A stretch of DNA of 64,000 bases from Oscillospiraceae bacterium (GTDB lineage Bacteria; Bacillota; Clostridia; Oscillospirales; WRJC01), in the NCBI GenBank assembly GCA_009783265.1, contig WRHM01000010.1:1-64000 (forward strand). Direction: 5' to 3'. Shown here one piece after another: positions 1 through 8,495 of this stretch (position 1 is its first letter; the number at the start of each line of letters is the position of its first letter). A program made the position numbers and the translations under genes. The notes under the pieces were generated by a model. It made no database searches, was not told the origin of the DNA, and saw nothing but the letters and a program-made list of their open reading frames with translations.

Positions 1-1545
1 TTGTGCCGTACCGTACTTATATACATTGAAGTAGTACCCTGCTTTGCTTATTGGCTCTATCGGTGCATTGTTCTCACTGTCGATCTCCTTCTCCAACTCT
101 ATCTCTATCTCCTTGTTGTTGATGACTTTAGTGCCTATGTTACTCGGTGATGGGTCTATATCTGTCCGTGGCGATACTGTAAATGTACCTGTTGCTGCAT
201 GGTAATAATATCCATCTTCTTTTTTATCTTCTGTCAGTTGTTCTTCCACATAATATGTACCCGCACCAAAATTATTCAAATCAGATTCTCTCAATTGTAT
301 TTTTCCGTCAGATCCTGTTGTAAAGATAGTTGGGTTGGCACCTGTTTTTTTAGTTACTGCCGTGCCTGAGCTATTTGTGCCTTTCCATATCTTAAATTCG
401 AATCCGCTCAGGTTCGGCGTCCAGTTTGCATCACTTTTCACTATTGTCTTCTGTATATCATATACCATCTCGTCGCGTTTTATATTACAATATACCGGAT
501 TATCTTCGGGAATAATTTCGCACGTTATCATTTGCTGCATTGTCTCAAGATCGCCTCCGCTGCTATTTCTTCCTTTTCTGGGATTTAAAAACAAAATAAC
601 TGCTTTTTTCTGTGTTGACTGGCCTGCGATTGTCGTTCCCGAAATCCCGGGATCGCCCGTAACAGCTAAATTATTGCCGCTTACTGAAAAACCTAAAGAA
701 TTCCCCGATATTACTTTCCATGCACTGGTAGGCCAATATCCGGTACTTAAAGCGCTATCGGTATCGGTAAGAGTTATTTCGTACCGATCATTAGTGTCAC
801 TCCATTTTGCTGTATAAGAAGGTCCCGGGGACGTAAGGGAAGTAAAAGACGGCATTTTCATAGCGTTTTGAATCTTTCCCCAAATTTCGTCTATGTAATT
901 GCAAAAAGCAGTACGTGTTGGATTGTCATCTTTGATTGCGTTGAGTCTGTTTGTAATGTCTGTAATAATGTTTGTATAACCTTGCGCAGCAATAGACCAC
1001 ACAATTATTTGTGTTGCCGCTCCTTTGGCTATTTCATCGGCGCCTCTAATGGTAATGCTGTCACCGCCGTTATGTGTGACATTTGAATAGAATTGCTGAC
1101 CATACGCAAGAGCATATTGAAGCATGGTAATTTGTGTTTCACTAAGTGTTATTCTGTGACTTGGTCCGTAACTGCTCGGAGTAAATCCCCAATAAGAACC
1201 CAGTATGTGCTGAGCCGGTTCTATACAATACACAGCGCGGTGGTCATTAAGGGTAGCGCACATAAAAACGTGCGTTCTGTCCCAACCGGGTATATGTGAA
1301 TTATTAAACCCTTCATACGCGCTGTAACGGCCAAGGATATATCTCTCAGCATGGTCAAAGTAACCACCTATACCAGAATAGCCGGAGCCTCCATACGCAA
1401 CAAACCCCGGCGGTAATTCCTGACTTGCCGCGCTTACAGTTAAAGACGGCATGCTTGGCAGATAAATCCCGCCTATTAATAACATAACCGTTAAAACGAC
1501 GCTTAATATTCTCTTTGAAAATTTAAACTGTTTTGTTTTTTCCAT
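1..1545 (-). CDS. Thioester-domain (TED/SpaA-type) surface adhesin, 3' end cut by window edge
   Basis: The reading frame is open from the ATG at 1545 to the window edge (515 codons, no stop), preceded by an AGGAGG-type ribosome-binding site. Residues about 1-40 form a signal peptide (KRILSVVLTVMLLIGGIYL, then an SAAS cleavage region). Residues about 50-235 resemble the thioester domain of Gram-positive adhesins: Cys107 in VYCIEPAQ and Gln179 in AATQIIVW are the expected partners of an internal Cys-Gln thioester. Two later stretches (about 345-440, and from 490) resemble SpaA/prealbumin-like (Cna-B type) repeats with KTIVKSD and YYVEEQL motifs. Such proteins are wall-anchored and bind host or surface amines; the C-terminal sortase signal would lie outside the window. 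Codon choice shifts to GAG/TAC/AAC near bases 1-130. Domain identity is inferred from motifs. Confidence 0.85.
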   Translation of the reverse strand, partial: MEKTKQFKFSKRILSVVLTVMLLIGGIYLPSMPSLTVSAASQELPPGFVAYGGSGYSGIGGYFDHAERYILGRYSAYEGFNNSHIPGWDRTHVFMCATLNDHRAVYCIEPAQHILGSYWGFTPSSYGPSHRITLSETQITMLQYALAYGQQFYSNVTHNGGDSITIRGADEIAKGAATQIIVWSIAAQGYTNIITDITNRLNAIKDDNPTRTAFCNYIDEIWGKIQNAMKMPSFTSLTSPGPSYTAKWSDTNDRYEITLTDTDSALSTGYWPTSAWKVISGNSLGFSVSGNNLAVTGDPGISGTTIAGQSTQKKAVILFLNPRKGRNSSGGDLETMQQMITCEIIPEDNPVYCNIKRDEMVYDIQKTIVKSDANWTPNLSGFEFKIWKGTNSSGTAVTKKTGANPTIFTTGSDGKIQLRESDLNNFGAGTYYVEEQLTEDKKEDGYYYHAATGTFTVSPRTDIDPSPSNIGTKVINNKEIEIELEKEIDSENNAPIEPISKAGYYFNVYKYGTAQ

Positions 1546-1634
1546 AAGTAAAAATTCCTCCTAAAAATTTATATTTCTAAATTTGATATACAGTATACGC
1601 TTTGCAAATTTTATGTATCAATCAAATTGGTATT

Positions 1635-1747
1635 CAGTCACAAATTATATTATTGATTTTGATTATATCGTATTTCAGTCACAAATCACTCACAAATTAC
1701 ATCGTTAATTTTGATTATATCGCATGCCAGTCACAAATCACTCACAA
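1635..1747. repeat. Imperfect tandem repeats in the adhesin leader
   Basis: Three direct copies of a CAGTCACAAAT block start at 1635, 1676 and 1728. The first two are followed by TTTTGATTATATCG. Copies two and three also contain a second CTCACAA block 11 bp further on, which the first lacks, so the spacing is 41 then 52 bp. Read on the minus strand each full unit is TTGTGAGTGATTTGTGACTG. The repeats lie downstream of the predicted promoter, in the roughly 210-nt untranslated leader of the adhesin. The rest of the 1546-1913 gap holds the promoter and a terminator. Confidence 0.75.
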
Positions 1748-1764
1748 GATTAATGTCAAAATAA

Positions 1765-1793
1765 ATTATATCACATTTTTTTTATCGTGTCAA
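1765..1793 (-). promoter_or_regulatory. Consensus sigma-A promoter of the adhesin gene
   Basis: On the minus strand TTGACA (1793-1788) and TATAAT (1770-1765) are separated by exactly 17 bp, a perfect vegetative promoter. Transcription should start near 1758, giving a leader of about 210 nt before the adhesin start codon at 1545. Confidence 0.8.
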
Positions 1794-1840
1794 CATTGTT
1801 TTCGACATTATTTTCTGCATAAATTTACAAAAAATTGAAA

Positions 1841-1877
1841 AAAGAAAAAAAGACGCCCAATCTTACGCTTGGACGGC
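1841..1877 (-). terminator. Rho-independent terminator after the dehydrogenase gene
   Basis: A nine-pair stem with one mismatch (GCCGTCCAA with TTGGGCGTC, minus strand, 1877-1852) is followed by a run of T. It ends transcription from the minus-strand gene at 1914-2984 before the adhesin promoter. Confidence 0.6.
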
Positions 1878-1913
1878 TTTTTCACTTATTATTTTTCTGT
1901 TTTTCAATTACTC

Positions 1914-2984
1914 TTACGCCATATATTCAAGCATTTCAAGCGTCACTTCATAGTTTAACTTCTTTTCGTTTTCATAGAGATTATATTCATCGTACATGCA
2001 ATCGCTCAAACGGTGAAGTTCGTTGCCGATAACGCCCGCGATATGCGGGGTTAATATAACATTATCCAAATTATAAAGTTCGCTGTCTGTTTCCGGAGGT
2101 TCGGGTTCCGTAACGTCCAAAAGAGCCGTCAGAGTTTTATTGTTTTTAAGCGCGTTTATCATATCTGATTCTACGATCTGCGCTCCCCTGCCCGTGTTTA
2201 TAAACGTAGAGTAATCCTGCATTAAATCAAAATGGGTTTTATTTATCATGCCCACGGTCGAAGGCAGGTTTGCCACATGATTTGAAATAACGCCGCACGT
2301 TTTGAATATTTCTTCGAGAGACGCTTTTCTTACGTTCATTTCAGCCGCCTGCTTCTCCGAAAAATACGGGTCATGCACTAATATCTCAGTTTTTATATTA
2401 AGTTTTTGCAAATAAGATATAACTCTTTTTCCAATAGTTCCCGCTCCGAGAATACCGATTTTTGTATTATAATTGCCTGTATAATTTCCGCCCGTAGTTC
2501 TGTGCAGACTCCACCAGTCATCAGGCTTTTTTACTTTCCTCAAAATTTTATAATAGCCTTTGAATGCCATAATTATCTCTGAAACGGCAAATTCCGCTAC
2601 GGGTATCCCGTTTGCGACCCACGCAGAAGTTATTTTTATTCCGCTTTTAAGATATTCTCGCGCAAAATACTGCACAGAACCCGCTCCGTAAAATATCACT
2701 TCGCATTTGCCGAAATATTTTTTAATATCGCTTTCGCTCAGTTGGGGCATCCCCCATACTGAAAATATATACTTGCATTCGTTCGTAAAATCTTTGAACT
2801 GTTCTATGTTATCTAAATCCACAATCGCCATTTTCGACGAATCGTCAGAAACAACAGGAAATTCGAGTTCGGCGTTAAATTTTTTCATGATTTCTTCGTT
2901 GCTCTCAAAAATACGGTTTACTGAAACTTTATCGCGGCAAAAGAACACCGCTTTATCTTTATTATCTTTATTTGCTATTTTCAT
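1914..2984 (-). CDS. D-isomer-specific 2-hydroxyacid dehydrogenase
   Basis: A 356-residue NAD-dependent oxidoreductase of the D-2-hydroxyacid dehydrogenase family (3-phosphoglycerate, formate and lactate dehydrogenase relatives). The Rossmann GxGxxG loop is LGAGTIG at about 179-185. The catalytic triad is visible as Arg266 in NTGRG, Glu295 in VTEPEP and His314 in TPHIAG. The N-terminal substrate domain is divergent, so the acid substrate cannot be named. It has its own ribosome-binding site (AGGAGG before the ATG) and a terminator behind it. The next gene upstream on the same strand is an esterase-like hydrolase 65 bp away, so the two may be cotranscribed. Confidence 0.85.
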   Translation of the reverse strand: MKIANKDNKDKAVFFCRDKVSVNRIFESNEEIMKKFNAELEFPVVSDDSSKMAIVDLDNIEQFKDFTNECKYIFSVWGMPQLSESDIKKYFGKCEVIFYGAGSVQYFAREYLKSGIKITSAWVANGIPVAEFAVSEIIMAFKGYYKILRKVKKPDDWWSLHRTTGGNYTGNYNTKIGILGAGTIGKRVISYLQKLNIKTEILVHDPYFSEKQAAEMNVRKASLEEIFKTCGVISNHVANLPSTVGMINKTHFDLMQDYSTFINTGRGAQIVESDMINALKNNKTLTALLDVTEPEPPETDSELYNLDNVILTPHIAGVIGNELHRLSDCMYDEYNLYENEKKLNYEVTLEMLEYMA

Positions 2985-3049
2985 AAAAATCGATCCTCCT
3001 GATTATATAATTATATAAATACAATAAAAATATATTTTTTATAATTTTA

Positions 3050-4078
3050 TCATAGCCACTTAGCTAAAAAATCATAAGCTTTCGCTCCGGAAATCTGGTG
3101 TTCGCCTTTGAATATATCAATATCTATTTTATCGTTTGCGTTTAGTTTTTTATATAGATTCTCCAGACGCGCATACGAGGATTTTACTCCGTCTATCGGG
3201 AATATATCGTCGTCTATGCCGGCTTCTATCAACATCGGGCGCGGGGCGATAAGCCCGAATAAATCCGCCATTTCACCGTTTTTCAAAAGTCCCGGGATAA
3301 AATTATCGACGCAGTGATATACGCCCATTACGCTGTCTTTAAAAGTGCATAAATATCCGCTCACAACGCACGCTTTTATGCGTTTTTCATAAGCGGCAAA
3401 AAATGACGAGGCAAGGCCTCCGCCCGAAATACCCATCACGCCTATTCTTTCCGGGTCAACGTCATTTCGCCCCGTAAGATAATCAAACATGCGCTCAGCC
3501 TGCCATACCCTGATTCCCGCCGTTGTCATTTTATACATAAAAAGCTGAGTAGAAAGCATAAAACACGAATTGCCCTGTCTTATGTGTCTTTCATTGGGCG
3601 CGAGCATTAATTCGCCGAACCCGAACAATTCAGGCGCAGCCACAATAAATCCTTTTTTAACTAATTCTATTGCAAAATTTTTTTGATAGCCCGGGTCGCC
3701 GCCCTCCGGTTTTTCTTCGCCGTTCTCCGTCAGACCGACTATATCGGCAACACCGTACCCATGGCCTGTCAAAGCTATCACGGCGGCATTTATAGATTTC
3801 GTGTTGTCCGGGACTAATATATACGCCGGGGCTTTAAAATTTTCATCTACCGTATATTCGATTTTTATTCTTTTATATCCGTCGCACTGAACTTCACTTA
3901 ACACAGTTGCATCAAGCGAACAGTTCTTTGGCAGTTCGCCGAGGCATTCCGTATAATCTTTATACATATCAACCGAAAATTTTTGCAGGTCATTCTCGTT
4001 TTGGATTTCGTCAATATCAAATTTAGCTTTATTTGTTTTGTATAAATGCTCCATATATCCGTCAACATAATAAGACAT
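3050..4078 (-). CDS. Alpha/beta hydrolase (dienelactone hydrolase/acetylxylan esterase-like)
   Basis: A 342-residue cytoplasmic alpha/beta hydrolase without a signal peptide. The nucleophile elbow is GISGGG with Ser218; the acid is Asp289-291 in AGIDDD and the base His327 in KGEHQ. A long N-terminal extension (residues 1-90) precedes the core. The arrangement resembles the acetylxylan esterase/dienelactone hydrolase-like family that deacylates sugars or small esters; the substrate is not deducible. It sits in a minus-strand run with the 2-hydroxyacid dehydrogenase and a nitroreductase. Confidence 0.8.
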   Translation of the reverse strand: MSYYVDGYMEHLYKTNKAKFDIDEIQNENDLQKFSVDMYKDYTECLGELPKNCSLDATVLSEVQCDGYKRIKIEYTVDENFKAPAYILVPDNTKSINAAVIALTGHGYGVADIVGLTENGEEKPEGGDPGYQKNFAIELVKKGFIVAAPELFGFGELMLAPNERHIRQGNSCFMLSTQLFMYKMTTAGIRVWQAERMFDYLTGRNDVDPERIGVMGISGGGLASSFFAAYEKRIKACVVSGYLCTFKDSVMGVYHCVDNFIPGLLKNGEMADLFGLIAPRPMLIEAGIDDDIFPIDGVKSSYARLENLYKKLNANDKIDIDIFKGEHQISGAKAYDFLAKWL

Positions 4079-4127
4079 AAAATAATCCCTCCGTTATTTT
4101 TTATTTTTATTTTTTATAATTTTTAAT

Positions 4128-4676
4128 TTAATCAATAAAACGAATTTTTGATATATCAGGTTCGTGGGGCGCGCCCGGTTTATCCGCGTATCCTGCCAAT
4201 ACAGCCATGCCAAAATCCCAATCTTCTGAAAAGCCCGCTTTTTTCCTGAATAATTCGCCTTTAATCCCGTTAAACGGAATCGCCGCCATGCCGCATATAA
4301 CATTTCCAAGCCCGAGCGAAGCCGCCGCCAGAGAAATATTTTCGCTGACTATGCCTGTATCGCAATCTGTACCGGGCTTTTTTAATATCAAAAACATACA
4401 GGGAGCGTTATAATATAGCTTGCCGCCCCGGTCCATAAACCGTTGATATGTTGATTTGTCCTCGGCTTCGGCAAGTATTTTCATTCCCTCTGCGTCCATT
4501 TCGTCAATAAAAGCTTTGTTTGTGATAATATTAATCTGCCATGGCTGGCGGTTCATACCGCTGGGAGACTGGATTGCTGCCAGTGCTATTGCCTCAAGTT
4601 TTTCTTTTTCAGGTAATATGCCGTCGTAAGACCGGCACGAATATCTTTGCGCGATAGTTTTGAGAGTTTCGTTCAT
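4128..4676 (-). CDS. Nitroreductase family protein
   Basis: A 182-residue FMN-dependent oxidoreductase of the nitroreductase superfamily. The N-terminus RYSCRSYDG and the following PSGMNRQPW are the typical FMN phosphate-binding segments, and AAASLGLG in the second half matches the family. Such enzymes reduce nitro compounds, quinones or flavins with NAD(P)H; the natural substrate is unknown. The ATG at 4676 follows AGAAAGGA. It lies directly downstream of the two ABC transporter genes, about 45 bp away, and may share their transcript. Confidence 0.85.
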   Translation of the reverse strand: MNETLKTIAQRYSCRSYDGILPEKEKLEAIALAAIQSPSGMNRQPWQINIITNKAFIDEMDAEGMKILAEAEDKSTYQRFMDRGGKLYYNAPCMFLILKKPGTDCDTGIVSENISLAAASLGLGNVICGMAAIPFNGIKGELFRKKAGFSEDWDFGMAVLAGYADKPGAPHEPDISKIRFID

Positions 4677-4720
4677 AATATTTTATTCCTTTCTAAAATA
4701 ATTATTTTATATTTATTATT

Positions 4721-6535
4721 TTAATTTTCCCTGTACCATTTTTCCTGCGCCGTAAATAAACGCGTATATTCGCCGTTTTGCGCGAGAAGTTCGTCATGCT
4801 TGCCTATTTCGGCGATTTCACCGTTTTTCATTACGGCGATTTTATCCACAAGGCGGCACAATCCAACCCGATGAGAAATAATAATTGCCGTTTTGTCTTT
4901 TGCAAGCTCTATAAATTTTGTCAGAATCTCTGTTTCTATAAGCGGATCAAGCGCGCTTGTCGGCTCGTCCATAACTATAAATTCGCTTTCCCTGAATAAT
5001 CCCCGAGCAATCGCAATTTTCTGCCATTGCCCCCCTGAAATTTCACTGCCGCCGAACGCCGTCCCAAGTTCATTGTCCAATCCTCCGGCCTTATCAAGCA
5101 GTTCATTCAGCCCGGCGCTTTTTAACGCGCCTGTAATTTTTTCGTCGTCGTTCAGGCTATTTATATCAGACATCGCGATATTTTCACGCAAAGGCAGTTT
5201 ATACTGCGTAAAATTCTGCGCTATCGCAGAAACTGTTTTATAAAAAGACGGCTTGTCAAAATTTTTCACGATTTTTCCGTTATATAATACTTCGCCTTTT
5301 TCACACGGAAACAATCCGAGAAGCAATTTTGACAAAGTAGTTTTTCCGCTGCCGTTTTCGCCGAGAATTGCGATTTTTTCACCTTTATGTATTTCAAAAC
5401 TCACGTTTTTCACGGCGTATTTTTCAGAATTGGGATATTTAAAAGATATATTTCGCAATTCGATTTTATCATGTAATCCGGAATATAATACCCCTCCTGA
5501 TTCTTCTGCCGATAATTCTTCGGGCAGGTCTATATACTCAAAATAATCACCGGCGAACGCGAGTTCCCTCGGGAGTTCGCCGCCAAGTACAAGCATTCCC
5601 CTCGTAGCCGACTGCAATGTGAAAAATGCCGCGATACACGCGCCAAACACGCCGACATTGACAGTTTTATTTAAAGTCAGAACAAGCGCGAGCACTATAC
5701 AAGCCCCGTAACCGATAATCCGCAAAGCATCGCACAAAAGCAAAGAAACCGCGTCTTTACGGTTTTGCTCCCATAATTCGTTTTGTACATCGTCTCTGGA
5801 TTCTGTCCATTTTTCAAAAACATAATCGTCCGCGCCAAGTACGCGAAGTTCTTTTACCGTGCGCCTATCAGTAAACAGTCCCCATAAATATCCGAGCCTG
5901 CGCGATTTTTTCGCCATTTTATATTTTATATAATAAAATTCTTTTCCCCGTATCAAACGGGCTATGCTGTACGGCAGAACGCTGACAAGACATAAAGGCA
6001 AAAACCATAAGCTATATTTCGCCAATACTATCGCCAAAGTTATAAAATTAAGCAAATTTAAAAATATAAGCTGCAAACTGCTTCTGACTATTCTGTCCAT
6101 TATGCCGCCGTATAAATGCTCCTCGGCGCGTTGCTGCATGTCTTTGATATTTGAGTTTTCAAAATCTATAAGCGGCATACGCGACAATTTTGCGCACATC
6201 AAATATCTGTACTGCACCTGACGCTTATCGGCTCCGAGTTCTATTATAAGCTCTGTTATAAAAATCAAAAAATTATTAGCTACATAAGCAATAAGATATA
6301 ACAATCCCCAAAAAACAAGATTATTTGAATTGCCGCCGCCCTGTTGAATATTATATGCCTCGTCAAACAGGGAAGCCAGAGTAATAGCTGTAAACGCGGG
6401 AAAAAGCCCTCCGGCGATATAATTAATTAGAGTAAAAACCGAAGCAACAGGCGCAAATTTAAAATAATTTTTAAGCACCCTGCCGTATATATTAAAATAT
6501 TTTATTTTTTTGTTTTTATTATCGCTATCAGCCAT
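4721..6535 (-). CDS. ABC transporter, fused permease/ATPase, subunit B
   Basis: A 604-residue exporter half-transporter. Residues 1-320 hold about six membrane segments; 355-604 form the nucleotide-binding domain with Walker A GENGSGKTT (392-400), signature ISGGQWQK (499-506), Walker B ending VMDEP with catalytic Glu524, and H-loop His555. All catalytic residues look intact. It overlaps the upstream ABC gene by 8 bp, so the two are translationally coupled and probably form one heterodimeric exporter. Relatives export lipids, peptides or drugs. No substrate clue is present nearby. Confidence 0.9.
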   Translation of the reverse strand: MADSDNKNKKIKYFNIYGRVLKNYFKFAPVASVFTLINYIAGGLFPAFTAITLASLFDEAYNIQQGGGNSNNLVFWGLLYLIAYVANNFLIFITELIIELGADKRQVQYRYLMCAKLSRMPLIDFENSNIKDMQQRAEEHLYGGIMDRIVRSSLQLIFLNLLNFITLAIVLAKYSLWFLPLCLVSVLPYSIARLIRGKEFYYIKYKMAKKSRRLGYLWGLFTDRRTVKELRVLGADDYVFEKWTESRDDVQNELWEQNRKDAVSLLLCDALRIIGYGACIVLALVLTLNKTVNVGVFGACIAAFFTLQSATRGMLVLGGELPRELAFAGDYFEYIDLPEELSAEESGGVLYSGLHDKIELRNISFKYPNSEKYAVKNVSFEIHKGEKIAILGENGSGKTTLSKLLLGLFPCEKGEVLYNGKIVKNFDKPSFYKTVSAIAQNFTQYKLPLRENIAMSDINSLNDDEKITGALKSAGLNELLDKAGGLDNELGTAFGGSEISGGQWQKIAIARGLFRESEFIVMDEPTSALDPLIETEILTKFIELAKDKTAIIISHRVGLCRLVDKIAVMKNGEIAEIGKHDELLAQNGEYTRLFTAQEKWYREN

Positions 6536-8330
6536 TATCTGTTTTGTCGCCTCCCGTCACATACCATGCGCTCTGCGCGGTGAACATATCGCGATATAAC
6601 CCGCCCTGCGACATTAATTCAGAATGCGTACCCGTTTGCGTCACTGCGCCATTATTAAGAACTATGATTTTATCCGCGAGCTTCGCGCTTGCAAGCCTGT
6701 GCGAAATCATCACGCAGCCGCGTTTTTGCAGAACAGACTGAAAAGTCTCGTACATTTTACTTTCTGCGACAGGATCCAAAGACGCTGTGGGTTCATCAAG
6801 TATGACAAATGCGCCGTCGCTTAAAAGCGTGCGCGAAACCGCGACTTTCTGCCATTGCCCGCCTGATAAATCAGTCCCGTCGTCCTCTAATTTGCCGAGG
6901 TTTGAATCAATAGATAACTCCTGCGTCTCGATTTCTGTCAGCAATCCGTCTTTTAACGCCTTTTTAATCGCTTCGTCGTCGTTTATTTTATTTATATTGC
7001 CAAACGCCACGTTTTCTCTTAAAGTTAGCTCATAGCCGCAGAAATCCTGAAAAACTACGCTGAAAACCTGCCGCAGTTGAGAAGCTGGGATTTGATTAAT
7101 CGAAACGTCGTTAATATATATATCACCGCTATTTGGCTTATATAACCCGCATAAAAGCTTAACTATCGTGGATTTTCCCGCTCCGTTTTCGCCCACAAGT
7201 GCGACACGTTCTCCGGGAAATATCTCAAAAGTCGCGCCGTTTAAAACATTTTTATCAGTTTTAGGATATGAAAAATATACGTTATCAAATATAATATGCG
7301 GATTTTGTATTGGCGTAAATTCTGTTGTAATAATATCCGGCGCAACTTCAGGGAGCGACATAAATATATCATAGTGCTTCATTTCAAGGCAGTCCTGAGA
7401 TACCTGCGAAAAAGCCCCGCTCATTACAGACGAACTGTTGAGTATTGCCCCTATCGAAGTAATGCACGCGACAAATACGCCGATATTTACAGCCTGATTG
7501 GTCTCGTCTAATAATCCGTATATCATCGAAAGTATCACGAATACGGCCCAAACTGCAAGCGTTATCACATGAAAAATCCCGTATTTGCTCGATTTTATCC
7601 TCATATTTACATATTCGCGCCTGAAATCGTCGGCTATCTTTCTCCATTTTGATAAAATAAATTTTACCGCGCCGAAAGTTTTAAGCTCAAACTCTGCGTG
7701 TTTGTCCGCAAGAAGAGCCGAAAGATATGTCCTGCGCCGCCAGTTTGGCATCTCTGTATTCCAAAGTCTTTGGCGCGCTTCTATTGATTTATAATTAAAC
7801 CATAAAATAGGCGCGAGAAGTATAAAATACACAACGGCAAACCAAACCGAAACCTGAGTGAATACCACAGCAGTTGCCAATAACGAGATAAATGTCGAAA
7901 TTGCGCTTATAGTATTATTATATAAATAATATATACGCAAATGCGGCTCAGAACCCATGCGTTCCAATGTATTGAGAACATCGGGGTCTTCAAAGCATGA
8001 ATAATCAAGCCTTCTGAATTTTTCAAGCACGACCCCAGTAAAATTTTTATTCAGGGTTTTATGCGTAAATATCTCGGCAAGTCCAAGAAACAGGCCCGAA
8101 TTAGCCGAAATAAGCATAATTGCGATTAAAAGCACGGCCCATTTTATTATTTCTGAAATTAAAATATCGCCTTTTATATAAAAACCGATGCTGTTTACGA
8201 GTTTGCCTGTAAAAAAAATACTTAGCGGCGCTTCAAATGACTGGGCAAATCTTAAAATAAGCGTAAGTACAGTGGGTATCCTCGCGTATTTTAATATTAC
8301 CGCAACTGATCTCACAGCCTGTCTGAGCAA
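6528..8330 (-). CDS. ABC transporter, fused permease/ATPase, subunit A
   Basis: A 600-residue half-transporter and first gene of the exporter pair. The membrane domain covers residues about 1-310 and the ATPase domain 345-600: Walker A GENGAGKST (380-388), signature LSGGQWQK (488-495), Walker B VILDEP with Glu513, D-loop SLDP, and H-loop His544. Both halves have canonical catalytic residues, unlike the degenerate heterodimers in which one site is dead. The start has a GGAGG-type site a few bases upstream. Confidence 0.9.
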   Translation of the reverse strand: MLRQAVRSVAVILKYARIPTVLTLILRFAQSFEAPLSIFFTGKLVNSIGFYIKGDILISEIIKWAVLLIAIMLISANSGLFLGLAEIFTHKTLNKNFTGVVLEKFRRLDYSCFEDPDVLNTLERMGSEPHLRIYYLYNNTISAISTFISLLATAVVFTQVSVWFAVVYFILLAPILWFNYKSIEARQRLWNTEMPNWRRRTYLSALLADKHAEFELKTFGAVKFILSKWRKIADDFRREYVNMRIKSSKYGIFHVITLAVWAVFVILSMIYGLLDETNQAVNIGVFVACITSIGAILNSSSVMSGAFSQVSQDCLEMKHYDIFMSLPEVAPDIITTEFTPIQNPHIIFDNVYFSYPKTDKNVLNGATFEIFPGERVALVGENGAGKSTIVKLLCGLYKPNSGDIYINDVSINQIPASQLRQVFSVVFQDFCGYELTLRENVAFGNINKINDDEAIKKALKDGLLTEIETQELSIDSNLGKLEDDGTDLSGGQWQKVAVSRTLLSDGAFVILDEPTASLDPVAESKMYETFQSVLQKRGCVMISHRLASAKLADKIIVLNNGAVTQTGTHSELMSQGGLYRDMFTAQSAWYVTGGDKTDNG

Positions 8331-8429
8331 ATTGCACCGCCTCCTTCTTTTGTTATATTATACATGATATACCAGACAGATTAAAGTTTTTTTTGTGAAT
8401 TTTATTTTTTTAACAAATCCTGAATATTA

Positions 8430-8458
8430 TTGTAAATTTAAGCATTATATGATATAAT
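8430..8458 (+). promoter_or_regulatory. Promoter of the serine hydrolase cluster
   Basis: TTGTAA (8430-8435) and TATAAT (8453-8458) are 17 bp apart, 38 bp before the start of the first hydrolase gene. It would drive the whole three-gene cluster. Confidence 0.65.
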
Positions 8459-8495
8459 ATATATTAAAACAAATTAAAAAGGGGATATAAAATAT

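Noticed and set aside
335..1299. Plus-strand open frames in the first 1.3 kb
   Set aside because: They are shadows of the long minus-strand adhesin frame, which has a signal peptide, domain motifs and a promoter.
1635..1747. Possible CRISPR array
   Set aside because: The repeats are imperfect, only three, AT-rich and have variable spacing; no cas genes are present.
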